DNA from: DASRQK01 sp964436635
GTDB lineage: Bacteria; Bacteroidota; Bacteroidia; Sphingobacteriales; Sphingobacteriaceae
DNA length: 64,000 bases
NCBI GenBank assembly: GCA_964436635.1
Contig: CAYTDM010000002.1
Coordinates: forward strand, 1 to 64,000
Reading direction: 5' to 3'
In this document: one piece after another, positions 34,828 to 43,274 of the stretch
Numbering within the stretch: the stretch's first letter is position 1
How the letters are laid out: each line of letters opens with the position of its first letter
Made by a program: the position numbers and the translations under genes
The notes under the pieces: generated by a model
What the model saw: the letters and a program-made list of their open reading frames with translations, nothing else
Databases searched by the model: none
Told to the model about the DNA's origin: nothing

Positions 34828-36057
34828 TTATTTCACAGCAATCTTTTTCGGGTCTATGACCGTATACTTAATTGATTTTTGTTCACCTGTTTGATGATAG
34901 GAATACGTAATGTGTAGCAGTCCGTCCTTTCCTAAGATCATAGCAGGATAAGAATACCTGCCTTTTCGGTCTTTATCTAATTCTAAAACTTGCCCTGTGT
35001 GCCAATTTGCGCCCTCATCTTCCGAAATTAATAAGGTAAAGCGATACCTGCCATCCTCTACATCGTTTAATAATAACGCCCATCGCCCGTCAGGTAACAC
35101 GACCGCGTCCACACTTGCCCCACTTGGAATCGCCGTTTTCCTTGAAACAGTCCAGCTATGCCCTCCATCTTTAGACTCACTCATTTGCACCCGCGATGGC
35201 GCATCTCCGCTATCCCGCATATATGCCACCAAGGTGCCATCTTTCTTAGGGAGCAAAGTCGGTTGAATCGGGCCGCGACCGACGATCGGCAGACTCGGCA
35301 ACCAAGACCCCCCGCCATCTTCAGAAACAGCGACTAAAGACATATTTAAGCCATCTGAATATAAGGGTAACAAAATTCGATTTCCAAGAATTAAAGGCTT
35401 AATCCGCGTCATCCATCCAAAACTACGCTTGCGCAAATCCTGGCTGGCTTCGATCACCATGCGATCATATTTTGGCGCATATTCCGCCCATCCATGCCCT
35501 GGATCCGGCAATTCTTTTAGTCGCTTCGCAACTTCGTCCGCAAAGGCATCGGTCGGTTTCAACAAAATATTGTCTTGCCAAGTCCAGTTCGGAGCGCCGT
35601 CGCCTTCAAAACTTGCCGTGCTTCTAAGCCGTAACACGGAATGTTCCCAACGATTTGCTTGCACAGCAATCCACACTAAAAACAACTTATTATTTGCTAA
35701 GAACAAGACCGGGTTGCAATCTGGTAAATAGGGGGTGTCTGCCATTTCAAAAGGAGCGCTCCAGGTTTTACTACCTTTTTTTAAGCGCGCACCCATTACT
35801 TTAACATCGTCTGCTGTTCGTTCGCCGGAACCCTCAAACCAAGCAACGAGCAGTTCCCCATTAGGCAATTCGACCAAGCTGCTTCCGTGCACATGTAAGG
35901 ATTGAATGGGAAATATTAATTCTGAACGCAAAATGGCCTGCGACGATTGCGCATAGCCCCCGTGACTGAACATCAAGCCTAAAAATGCCACAATGACCGC
36001 GGGCTTTTGAACAAATCTTAGAATTCCTTTAAATAATTTCATGGTCCTTAACATCAT
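34828..36057 (-). CDS. Sialidase-fold (BNR_2) secreted protein 2
   Basis: 409 residues; three ATG codons (36057, 36054, 36042) are possible, and 36042 gives the neatest signal peptide (cleavage near GGYAQ). BNR/Asp-box motifs include SEDGGGSWLPS, SKDGGHSWTVS and SEDEGANWHTG. The start of the domain (VHGSSLVELPNGELLVAWFEGS) and YSYPAMILGKDGLLHITYSYH near the end place it in the BNR_2 sialidase-like group, common in Bacteroidota and Planctomycetota. A glycosidase activity is likely, but the sugar is unknown. It is diverged from the 29990 copy, and the two share the operon. Confidence 0.82.
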   Translation of the reverse strand: MMLRTMKLFKGILRFVQKPAVIVAFLGLMFSHGGYAQSSQAILRSELIFPIQSLHVHGSSLVELPNGELLVAWFEGSGERTADDVKVMGARLKKGSKTWSAPFEMADTPYLPDCNPVLFLANNKLFLVWIAVQANRWEHSVLRLRSTASFEGDGAPNWTWQDNILLKPTDAFADEVAKRLKELPDPGHGWAEYAPKYDRMVIEASQDLRKRSFGWMTRIKPLILGNRILLPLYSDGLNMSLVAVSEDGGGSWLPSLPIVGRGPIQPTLLPKKDGTLVAYMRDSGDAPSRVQMSESKDGGHSWTVSRKTAIPSGASVDAVVLPDGRWALLLNDVEDGRYRFTLLISEDEGANWHTGQVLELDKDRKGRYSYPAMILGKDGLLHITYSYHQTGEQKSIKYTVIDPKKIAVK

Positions 36058-36108
36058 TTATTAATTTCAAATACGTTGCTTACACGTATTTACCTGTTTA
36101 TTTTGTGT

Positions 36109-37404
36109 TTAATGCCGCTCTGGAACGTTTTTAGGCGCTTTATCCAGGAAACGATTCACTGTACCCGCTTGTTTGTGCAATTCAAATTCGTCATAAAGCT
36201 GCCCCGAGCTGGTATACGTTTTAAAGATCAATTGATCACCTTTGACATGAACGGCATGAAATAATTGGGTAAATCCCGCAGTACGATCCATCCAATCTGC
36301 CCTCAACACCTCTGACATTTTAGGGCCGCTAACAGACACGACGTATGCTGTTCCCGGAGACTGTCCCTTTTCCATTGGAACCTTTTCCATTCCTCGCACA
36401 TAGGTGTGATCGTGCCCCTGTAACACCAAGTCCACTTTATATTGATCTAATAAGGGTTTTATTGCTTTGCGCAAATCCACATTATCTCGATTCCGTTTTG
36501 TAGAATAGATCGGGTGATGCATGAGCAAAACAGTCCACTTCTTAGGATTGTTTGCTAAAACGTCCTCCAACCATGCTAATTGCGCTTTTTTAACGGCTTT
36601 ATACTCCTCAAATAGCTCGGTATTTATCGTAATAATGCGTACATCCTGTGCATCAACAAAATAGCAGCTTTCCGATACATCGACTGCATCTTTCGGCCCA
36701 TTTTTAGGTAATTCAAACTGCGCTTTCCAAAACTTTGAGATGGAATATTTCCCTTTTTCGTCGTCCCCATGATCGTGATTACCGGGCGTTGGAATAACGG
36801 GAATGCTCGCGTGAATAAAACTGCCTGCAGAAAACCAATCGCCCCATTCTACATCCCGATTCCCACGATTCACCAAGTCTCCAGCATACAAAACAGCGGA
36901 TGCATCTGGAACCTGCTTATAGGCCTGCCGAATCGTTCTGGACCATAGCGGCAGAATGTTCGTCTGCACATCTCCAAAATACAGAAATGTAAACTCACTG
37001 GCATCGCTGGCCGTTTTAAATTGGAACCATTCACTCCAGTGATTTCCTTGACCGACGCGATACGCATAAACGGTATTTGGCACCAAATCTTTAAAACTCA
37101 CTGAAAAATACGCCGCATCAAGGCCTTCCGTACGAACCTCTTGGCGTTCGGCCGTTATTTTCTGAGCCTGCTGAAAAAACAGGGGATGCGGATCCGCAAT
37201 CGCAATTTCTGCAAACGCTCGTTCCACTGAAAGAGCCGTTCTAAAAGTGACAGATGCGCCTCGGGTAAGATCTTCGGCCGCCGTCAATACGATTCTATCC
37301 GGCAAAGAGCTCGGCAGCACAGGATGCACGTCCAAAGACTGAGCCTGCGCCGCCCCGCTCCATATTTGAAAAATGATCCACCAAACAATTACGTTTATAC
37401 GCAT
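36109..37404 (-). CDS. Purple-acid-phosphatase-like secreted metallophosphoesterase
   Basis: 431 residues with a signal peptide (cleavage near GAAQA). Residues about 30-125 resemble the fibronectin-like N-terminal domain of purple acid phosphatases (ASVTFRTALSVERAFAEI, NTVYAYRVGQGNHWSEWFQF). Residues about 135-400 form the metallophosphatase domain with FGDVQ, YAGDLVNRG, PGNHDHGDD, LLMHHPIYS and LQGHDHTYVRG, so all metal ligands appear intact. It probably removes phosphate from an organic ester in the periplasm or outside the cell. It is 10 bp downstream of the PhoPQ-related gene, tightly placed in the PUL2 run. Confidence 0.88.
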   Translation of the reverse strand: MRINVIVWWIIFQIWSGAAQAQSLDVHPVLPSSLPDRIVLTAAEDLTRGASVTFRTALSVERAFAEIAIADPHPLFFQQAQKITAERQEVRTEGLDAAYFSVSFKDLVPNTVYAYRVGQGNHWSEWFQFKTASDASEFTFLYFGDVQTNILPLWSRTIRQAYKQVPDASAVLYAGDLVNRGNRDVEWGDWFSAGSFIHASIPVIPTPGNHDHGDDEKGKYSISKFWKAQFELPKNGPKDAVDVSESCYFVDAQDVRIITINTELFEEYKAVKKAQLAWLEDVLANNPKKWTVLLMHHPIYSTKRNRDNVDLRKAIKPLLDQYKVDLVLQGHDHTYVRGMEKVPMEKGQSPGTAYVVSVSGPKMSEVLRADWMDRTAGFTQLFHAVHVKGDQLIFKTYTSSGQLYDEFELHKQAGTVNRFLDKAPKNVPERH

Positions 37405-37414
37405 TTTTTTCCTC

Positions 37415-38794
37415 CTATTTATTTAAATAGAACCCTTTCACCGGATCGCCGACAAAAGCCCGGGTGCTTTGGGTGTATATTCTTCCTTGGGCATCCTTAA
37501 ATTTAAAGTCTAAATAGAAGGCATAGTATCCCTTTTTAGGCGTTGGAACCTCCACAATAAACTTTTTAGTGTGCTTTAATGGCAGTTCTTGACTCGTCCA
37601 CCGTTCATTCCTAAAATCCGCATCCGCCGAACCCGCTTCCCACAATGTCACGCCCACTAAGCGATCTTTGGAAGTTTTTGCAGCGATTTCTATCCCTATA
37701 TTCGTTTGTTTCGCTTTCCAATCAGAAGTAGGATAGGACACTCCCTTTAATGTAAAATCCCAAAAGGCCGACAAAGCCTGAAATGCTTGCACTTTATCCC
37801 CTAAATTATGCCCAGCATTTGGCACATAATGAATGTAATTTTGACCCGGAATATCATCAATATAATGGCGCACAGCGTCGATCACCCAATACGGATCATT
37901 CGTCCCCATAAACAACATTTTCGGCTTATTAAGTAACTGGCGGTACGAATACGGGTCGATCATAGTCGCCAAATTTTTTCCGCGATCACTTTCTAAATCT
38001 TGAACCAATCCTAAGGCCACATAATCTTGAATTTGAGGGCTGTAATCCTTCCAGGTTTCGATTTGGTACACCAAATTCACTGGCATATTTAAAATATCGA
38101 TCACCATAGGTGCAAAGGCTTCTACACGTGCGTCTTGTGAACTGGTTAGCCAGGTCGTCCAGCCACGTTTCGACAATCCTGTTACCACAAAACGATTCAC
38201 CGCAGTTTTTCTTTTCGCTTTCGCAAATTCTTGCACAGCGTCCATGGCCCGCACAGCGCTTTTTACCATTGGAAATAATAAGGGCCAGGTATAATCTCCA
38301 TCTTCTTGAAATTTATGGAAAGTCATCGAGATCAACTCGTCTTCTGTTCTTCCTCCATAAAGGGGCTGGTTGGGTGTTTGATACAGAACCGCTGAAATGG
38401 CTTGGTTATCGATGGCCATTTGCGCGAGCATCATGGCTTCCTTATTTTGCAAAGGGTCTCTACGATTAATGACGCCATTTTCTATAGATCCGCTCGACAC
38501 AAAAAGCAAAGCTCCGTCGTGCTTTAGGGTGTGCGGGACCGTCACATTCATTTGGTGCTTCCATACATGTTCTCTCCATTGTTGAGAGGTCAAAATCACC
38601 TCATACAACGTACCCCCATCTAAAGAAATACTGTCTTTGATTTCCCAAGCAAATGTTTTATCACCATTGTTCAAATAGTCTCGTAGCGCCGTAGATGGCG
38701 TGGTTTGCGCGAGCGCAAACTGAGCAAGCCCAATGGCAAAAAAGAAAAATACCGCTTTAATCGTGTTAGTCGTTTTAATCGTTTTAAAATGCAT
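37415..38794 (-). CDS. PhoPQ-activated pathogenicity-related (AprA-type) alpha/beta hydrolase, copy 2
   Basis: 459 residues with a signal peptide (FFFFAIGLAQFALAQ). It carries the same architecture and likely triad as the copy at 21391-22773: Ser in VVTGLSKRGWTTWL, Asp in MGTNDPYWVIDAV, His in VPNAGHNLGD. It begins two bases after the stop of the aldolase-family gene, so translation is probably coupled. Two copies in a single gene run are unusual and suggest two related ester or peptide substrates, or one acting in each of two steps. Confidence 0.88.
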   Translation of the reverse strand: MHFKTIKTTNTIKAVFFFFAIGLAQFALAQTTPSTALRDYLNNGDKTFAWEIKDSISLDGGTLYEVILTSQQWREHVWKHQMNVTVPHTLKHDGALLFVSSGSIENGVINRRDPLQNKEAMMLAQMAIDNQAISAVLYQTPNQPLYGGRTEDELISMTFHKFQEDGDYTWPLLFPMVKSAVRAMDAVQEFAKAKRKTAVNRFVVTGLSKRGWTTWLTSSQDARVEAFAPMVIDILNMPVNLVYQIETWKDYSPQIQDYVALGLVQDLESDRGKNLATMIDPYSYRQLLNKPKMLFMGTNDPYWVIDAVRHYIDDIPGQNYIHYVPNAGHNLGDKVQAFQALSAFWDFTLKGVSYPTSDWKAKQTNIGIEIAAKTSKDRLVGVTLWEAGSADADFRNERWTSQELPLKHTKKFIVEVPTPKKGYYAFYLDFKFKDAQGRIYTQSTRAFVGDPVKGFYLNK

Positions 38795-38796
38795 GA

Positions 38797-39738
38797 CTAT
38801 AGTTTATTAATAAGGTTAAAATCCACCTTTGCCGATAATTCTGCAAAGTCATTATATAATTTTTTCATTCCTTGTTGTTCGGACACGCCAAAAGAAGCGC
38901 CGTCTCTACGCGTAAATCCCCCGATTTCTAATCCTCGTAATTTGAGAAAGTATTTGGCCACCACCGGATACGCATGATGCATGATGTCCATATGATTAAT
39001 AAAGAAGTCTTGAACCAGCTGCACTTCCTGGGCATATTGTGAGTCTTCTGCGTGCTTGCATAACCACACCACGATTTCAGGATAATAATTTCCTTGTATG
39101 CAGGAAAGCCCTGCCGAACCGGCTTTTAACGATTCAACGGCATGTGCCATATAGGCGTCGTATAAACCAAAATGTTCATGCTTTTCTGTGGCGGCTAATT
39201 TTTGCTTAACCAATTCTAAATCTAAGCAGGTGTCTTTATGATAGGTAATGCGGCCTGTCTCGACCAATCTTCCTAAAGATGCTGCTGAAAGCACTCTTTT
39301 GAAGGGGTCTGGGCACTCATATAATCCTAAGGGAATTCCGGAAGTTTCTTCCATCAGCTGCCCCATGTTTTGCTCGAACTGTTGTTCAGAATCCTTTGCG
39401 CCAGCCAACATATTTGTAATCACAATGGCGGTATCAATCCCGGTATCATACATCCGTTTCACAAAGTCTGCTTGATGCGTGATCGGTCCCCCAAACGTAG
39501 CTGTAGCAACCACTGGCACAGCGCCATCGCTGCATGCAACGATCTGCCGTACGATTTCCACCTGTTCTGAAGCGGACAACTCAAACATTTCGCTCGACAA
39601 GCAGTTCGCAAAGAGTCCCGCAGCTCCAGAACGTAAATAAAATTCCGTTAACCTAATTAGGCTATCATAATCTACCTGGCCATTTTCCTTAAATGGAGTT
39701 AACATGACTGGTATAAAACCCTTGGTTTTTTTATGCAT
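38797..39738 (-). CDS. DHDPS/NAL-superfamily pyruvate aldolase or lyase
   Basis: 313 residues, a TIM-barrel class I aldolase of the dihydrodipicolinate synthase/N-acetylneuraminate lyase superfamily. Tyr in LGLYECPDP and Lys in GRITYHKDTCLDLE are at the positions of the catalytic Tyr and Schiff-base Lys. The substrate carboxylate loop that reads GTTGE or GSTGE in the classical enzymes is NCLSSEMFELS here, so neither DHDPS nor standard sialate lyase activity should be assumed. With the symporter and sugar isomerase upstream, it probably cleaves a 2-keto-3-deoxy sugar acid in the cytoplasm. A TACCTTTG box 50 bases upstream suggests an additional promoter. Confidence 0.85.
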   Translation of the reverse strand: MHKKTKGFIPVMLTPFKENGQVDYDSLIRLTEFYLRSGAAGLFANCLSSEMFELSASEQVEIVRQIVACSDGAVPVVATATFGGPITHQADFVKRMYDTGIDTAIVITNMLAGAKDSEQQFEQNMGQLMEETSGIPLGLYECPDPFKRVLSAASLGRLVETGRITYHKDTCLDLELVKQKLAATEKHEHFGLYDAYMAHAVESLKAGSAGLSCIQGNYYPEIVVWLCKHAEDSQYAQEVQLVQDFFINHMDIMHHAYPVVAKYFLKLRGLEIGGFTRRDGASFGVSEQQGMKKLYNDFAELSAKVDFNLINKL

Positions 39739-39788
39739 ACTATATGTGTAATACTTCTTTTAAATTGGTTTTTTGCATCTTGGCAAAC

Positions 39789-39796
39789 CAAAGGTA
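39789..39796 (-). promoter_or_regulatory. Possible internal PUL2 promoter upstream of the aldolase gene
   Basis: TACCTTTG on the minus strand matches TAnnTTTG; the spacer between the symporter and aldolase genes is 126 bp, long enough for a separate promoter. No well-placed -33 TTG was found. Confidence 0.4.
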
Positions 39797-39864
39797 TTGA
39801 ACCTAAGCGCCGAATTTGTATATCAAATTTTCTCTGTTTTGTAGGATATTAGCGTAGCCCTGTT

Positions 39865-41430
39865 CTAATCGCTACTTGCCTTATTTCCATTCAATTTTGC
39901 TAAAAGCGACCCGACTAAATAAATCACCAAGGTGCCCACCACGATGATCATATTAGCGTGCAGTGGATATTTTAACATTTCATATTCCGCTGGCAGAAGG
40001 TATGAAAACGTCATCCAAAGAATGACTAACACTCCGGCAATTACAGCTAATACTGCTTCCTTGTTTCCTGCTTTTTTGCTAATTAATCCCAACAAGAACA
40101 AGCCCAGCATACCGCCTGCAAAAATGCCTGAAAGTTGCCACCAGACGTCTAAAATACTTTCTACTCCGATCATACCGATTCCTGCAATAATGCCCACAAT
40201 CCCGAAAACAGCGGTCGAAATAAATAGCACCCTTAATGTTTGACGATTCGTGCTGGATTTATTGATAAAACGTTTATAAATATCTTCCGTAAAAACGGTG
40301 GCAGACGCGTTCATTCCCGAGCTAATGGTGCTCATGGCTGCCGCTAAAATGGCAGAGATCACTAAACCGGACAAGCCTACAGGAATCATGGTCACCATAA
40401 AATGAGGCATGACCTTATCACCGAAATCGGCCACGGTTAAGCTTGAGGCCAGTGCTTGCACCTCTGCTGGACTTGCTGAAGCCGGAAGGCGTTCCGTCGC
40501 GGCTTGTAATTTAAGGAGCTCAGTGAGTTCAGGCTGTTGGCCATAATAAGCATACAAAGAGGACCCAATAATAAAAAACACAAAAGAAATGGGTACATAC
40601 ATATACACACACATCCAAATGGATTTTGCAGCCTCTTTCGCTGATACTGCCGTATGGTACCGTTGAACGTAATTTTGATCCATCCCAAAATTATTCAGAT
40701 TGATAAAAAACCCATACAATAAAATCACCCAAAAAGAAGAACTAACAAAATCGGGGCCCATAGAACCAAGGTTAAATTTCCCCTCATCCATGCCTACTTT
40801 TACAATTTGGCCAACTCCGCCATCCACATTGTCCACCACTAAATACAAAACAAAAAGCGCCCCAAAAGTCAGCAAAACTGCCTGTACCACTTCGGTCCAA
40901 ATCACCGCCTCCATGCCGCCCATCACCGTGTATACAACGATACAAATACCGACCACGATCATAATCGTAGCCATGTCGTACCCAGTTAAAGCTTGAAGGC
41001 TGAGTGCAATTCCAAAAAATATAGAGCCCATGCGCGCAATTTGCGTGAGCAAAAAACAAATCATGGCATAGGTCCTCGCCCACGACCCAAAGCGATGCTC
41101 TAAATGCGAGTAAGCAGAGACGCCTCCCGCAGATCGGTAGAAAGGAACAAAATACTTTACTGCCACCCAGGCCGCCAAAGGCATGGACAAACTAAAAACC
41201 AAGGCATTCCAATTAGCGCCAAAAGCTTTTCCTGGCACACCAAGAAAGGTGTTACTACTTAAAAATGTGGCATATAAGGAAATCCCGACCGCCCAGCCTG
41301 GAATTAGCCCCGAAGCTTTCGTAAATTGTTCGGCACTTTTATTTTTTCTAGAATACCAAACACCCACTAAAACCATGGCAAGCAGGTAGACTAAAATGAC
41401 GGATATGTCTATAATGGGTAGGCTTTTCAT
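39865..41430 (-). CDS. Sodium:solute symporter (SSS family) of PUL2
   Basis: 521 residues with about 14 membrane segments. Family features include YSRKNKSAEQFTKASGLIPGW, YATFLSSNTFLGVPGKAFG, VVYTVMGGMEAVIWTEVVQ and AILAAAMSTISSGMNASATV. It is an inner-membrane sodium-coupled carrier for sugar, sugar acid or a similar solute. It lies between the isomerase-like and the aldolase-like genes, so it likely imports the monosaccharide released by the PUL2 enzymes. It is clearly different from the PUL1 symporter (3176-4657). Confidence 0.92.
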   Translation of the reverse strand: MKSLPIIDISVILVYLLAMVLVGVWYSRKNKSAEQFTKASGLIPGWAVGISLYATFLSSNTFLGVPGKAFGANWNALVFSLSMPLAAWVAVKYFVPFYRSAGGVSAYSHLEHRFGSWARTYAMICFLLTQIARMGSIFFGIALSLQALTGYDMATIMIVVGICIVVYTVMGGMEAVIWTEVVQAVLLTFGALFVLYLVVDNVDGGVGQIVKVGMDEGKFNLGSMGPDFVSSSFWVILLYGFFINLNNFGMDQNYVQRYHTAVSAKEAAKSIWMCVYMYVPISFVFFIIGSSLYAYYGQQPELTELLKLQAATERLPASASPAEVQALASSLTVADFGDKVMPHFMVTMIPVGLSGLVISAILAAAMSTISSGMNASATVFTEDIYKRFINKSSTNRQTLRVLFISTAVFGIVGIIAGIGMIGVESILDVWWQLSGIFAGGMLGLFLLGLISKKAGNKEAVLAVIAGVLVILWMTFSYLLPAEYEMLKYPLHANMIIVVGTLVIYLVGSLLAKLNGNKASSD

Positions 41431-41475
41431 CTGCGTTTAGCTTAGGTTATAATTTAGGTTTAGGTTGATTTTACG

Positions 41476-43089
41476 TTAAATTCCACAATAATGCACGCGA
41501 ATTCCTAATTCAGAGAGCACCACGCCCTTAATTAAACACGCGCGCAAGGCGGAAGCATCGTCTTCAGCATACACCACGTGTATATGATTCGCTTGATGTT
41601 TTGCCATGAGTAAATCCCGATCGACCCCCTTTAAAACCGCATGCATAATCGGCCATTCGGGAGACGTGGATTTCCAACGCCTTTCGGTCTCTTTCTCTGG
41701 TAGTTTGACTGCGTTCCCGACCCCTAAGTCTGCCTGAATCTGGTCGTCTTTAATATATACTCTGGACCAAACAATGGCACCAGGTTTACTGACGCCTCGT
41801 ATCGTGCCTCCTCCTAATCGAAAATACATGGGCGACTGTCTCCAACTTTCTGCGCCAGCGTATCCTCCTTCAAAATGTGCCGGCGGAACCGCCCCAGAAA
41901 TCATAAAGGTCCAGACGAAATCGTCGATCCCTTCGCCCTGATAATGTTCTCCCCAACGAATGTCGTGCAGCGTGTTTTCCCCACTCATTCCAAGTTCATT
42001 CCAAAGTTTATAGGTGATTAACGCGTCGATCCCGGCGCATTCGTCTACTTCATTAAAATGAGGTAAAGCATGATTAGCAAATAATTCTTTGCCCTGCTCA
42101 TCGTACACAGGCGGACGCTCCACATTATTTAGCAATCCTTCCACCAAGTCGCTCGCCACTGTCAAATCTTTCAAGCCTTGTTGGTATTGAATTCCGATGG
42201 TGTCGCACCCAAATTCTGCCGCGATTTTTACCGCAGCGACATACATTTTACATTGTTCGAGGGTTTGCGATCGCGTCAATGCCTCCGCAGCTTTTGACTC
42301 CGCTTCCCAATTAAACTTCATGCCCTTATTTAACAGCCAGTTTAATACCGTTTCCGCCTCTTCATCAGACACTTCCCGCATTTTAGCATATAAAGCCGAT
42401 TGACTTAATCGTTCCTTAAATATTCCGGTTTCATGCAGGAGATGATCTGGCACTATCGCGTTAAACATCCCCATACATCCCTCATCGAAGACGCCCATTA
42501 TCGCCTTATTGGTTTTAAAAGCTCGCGCAAAATCTTGTCCGAACCTTGTATCCTGTTCAGAAACAGCATACTGCTCGAACGGAATCACATGAGGAGTCGG
42601 ATGTTCGACGCTACCCGTTTGCAACCAGACGGAAAAAAGACGATTAAAATATTCATCGTCGAAATCTTTGCTCCATAAAGTACTATAGCGGATGCCCGCT
42701 TTGGTTAAGCAACCATTTAAATTCAACATGCCCACCAATCCTGGCCATTGGCCGCTCCAATTAGCTAAGGTTAAAATCGGACCTTCATGGGTATATAATC
42801 CTGCCAACACATGATGAGAATACTGCCAAACGCTTTCCGCCACGATGACCGCAGCATTTTTGGGAATGGTTTTAAACACCTCGATACCCATGCGCTGGGA
42901 ATCAATAAAGCCGTGCCCTTTTTTGGTATCAAAAGCGTGCGCTCTTCGGATCGCCGCCCCATGTTTTTCTGCAGCACGAATTAATTTGTTTTCCATTTCA
43001 GCTTGTGCGGGCCAACATAGTTGGTTTGCCGCTGGCCGCAAATCCCCACTGGCAACAAGCCAGATTTCCTGCTTTGTTGATGCTTGCAT
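41476..43089 (-). CDS. L-fucose/L-arabinose isomerase-like protein
   Basis: 537 residues from ATG at 43089; an in-frame TTG at 43119 is less likely. The protein has the layout of the L-fucose isomerase superfamily: an N-terminal Rossmann-like half (IWLVASGDLRPAANQL, VIVAESVWQYSHH), a middle part with VFDEGCMGMFNAIVPDHLL, QYQQGLKD and FNEVDECAGIDALITY (acidic metal-ligand-type segments), and a C-terminal barrel. True fucose isomerases are about 590 residues, so this is a shorter divergent group. It may interconvert an aldose and ketose in the cytoplasm; the exact sugar is unknown. It is the promoter-proximal gene of PUL2, divergent from the AraC regulator. Confidence 0.75.
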   Translation of the reverse strand: MQASTKQEIWLVASGDLRPAANQLCWPAQAEMENKLIRAAEKHGAAIRRAHAFDTKKGHGFIDSQRMGIEVFKTIPKNAAVIVAESVWQYSHHVLAGLYTHEGPILTLANWSGQWPGLVGMLNLNGCLTKAGIRYSTLWSKDFDDEYFNRLFSVWLQTGSVEHPTPHVIPFEQYAVSEQDTRFGQDFARAFKTNKAIMGVFDEGCMGMFNAIVPDHLLHETGIFKERLSQSALYAKMREVSDEEAETVLNWLLNKGMKFNWEAESKAAEALTRSQTLEQCKMYVAAVKIAAEFGCDTIGIQYQQGLKDLTVASDLVEGLLNNVERPPVYDEQGKELFANHALPHFNEVDECAGIDALITYKLWNELGMSGENTLHDIRWGEHYQGEGIDDFVWTFMISGAVPPAHFEGGYAGAESWRQSPMYFRLGGGTIRGVSKPGAIVWSRVYIKDDQIQADLGVGNAVKLPEKETERRWKSTSPEWPIMHAVLKGVDRDLLMAKHQANHIHVVYAEDDASALRACLIKGVVLSELGIRVHYCGI

Positions 43090-43187
43090 GTTATTACGTT
43101 GCTTGATGACTGTCGTCAAAATTGGTTATTCACAAATATGAGAAGAAATTGAATTATCTTGTTTTTACTTCTTACCCATTTATTGTA

Positions 43188-43195
43188 CAAAATTA
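43188..43195 (-). promoter_or_regulatory. Possible PUL2 head promoter (-7 box)
   Basis: TAATTTTG on the minus strand, about 100 bases upstream of the isomerase-like ATG. A properly spaced -33 TTG is missing, which would fit a promoter dependent on the adjacent AraC activator. Confidence 0.4.
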
Positions 43196-43210
43196 TCATT
43201 TGCTTGTTTG

Positions 43211-43238
43211 CTATAATAATTTTTTATAGATTCGAATC
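43211..43238. promoter_or_regulatory. Inverted repeats between the araC-type gene and PUL2 (candidate operator)
   Basis: CTATAA (43211-43216) and TTATAG (43224-43229) form an inverted repeat with a 7-base spacer, directly followed by the perfect palindrome GATTCGAATC (43229-43238). They lie just upstream of the AraC-type gene and beyond the -7 box of the divergent operon. Confidence 0.35.
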
Positions 43239-43274
43239 ACAAATTCATACAATTATAAACTTGGATTCACGGCT

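Noticed and set aside
29990..41430. Calling PUL2 a sialic-acid operon
   Set aside because: Sialidase-fold proteins, an NAL-superfamily protein and a symporter are present, but no ManNAc epimerase or kinase and no sialate O-acetylesterase (NanS-like) is seen, and the aldolase lacks the usual substrate loop.
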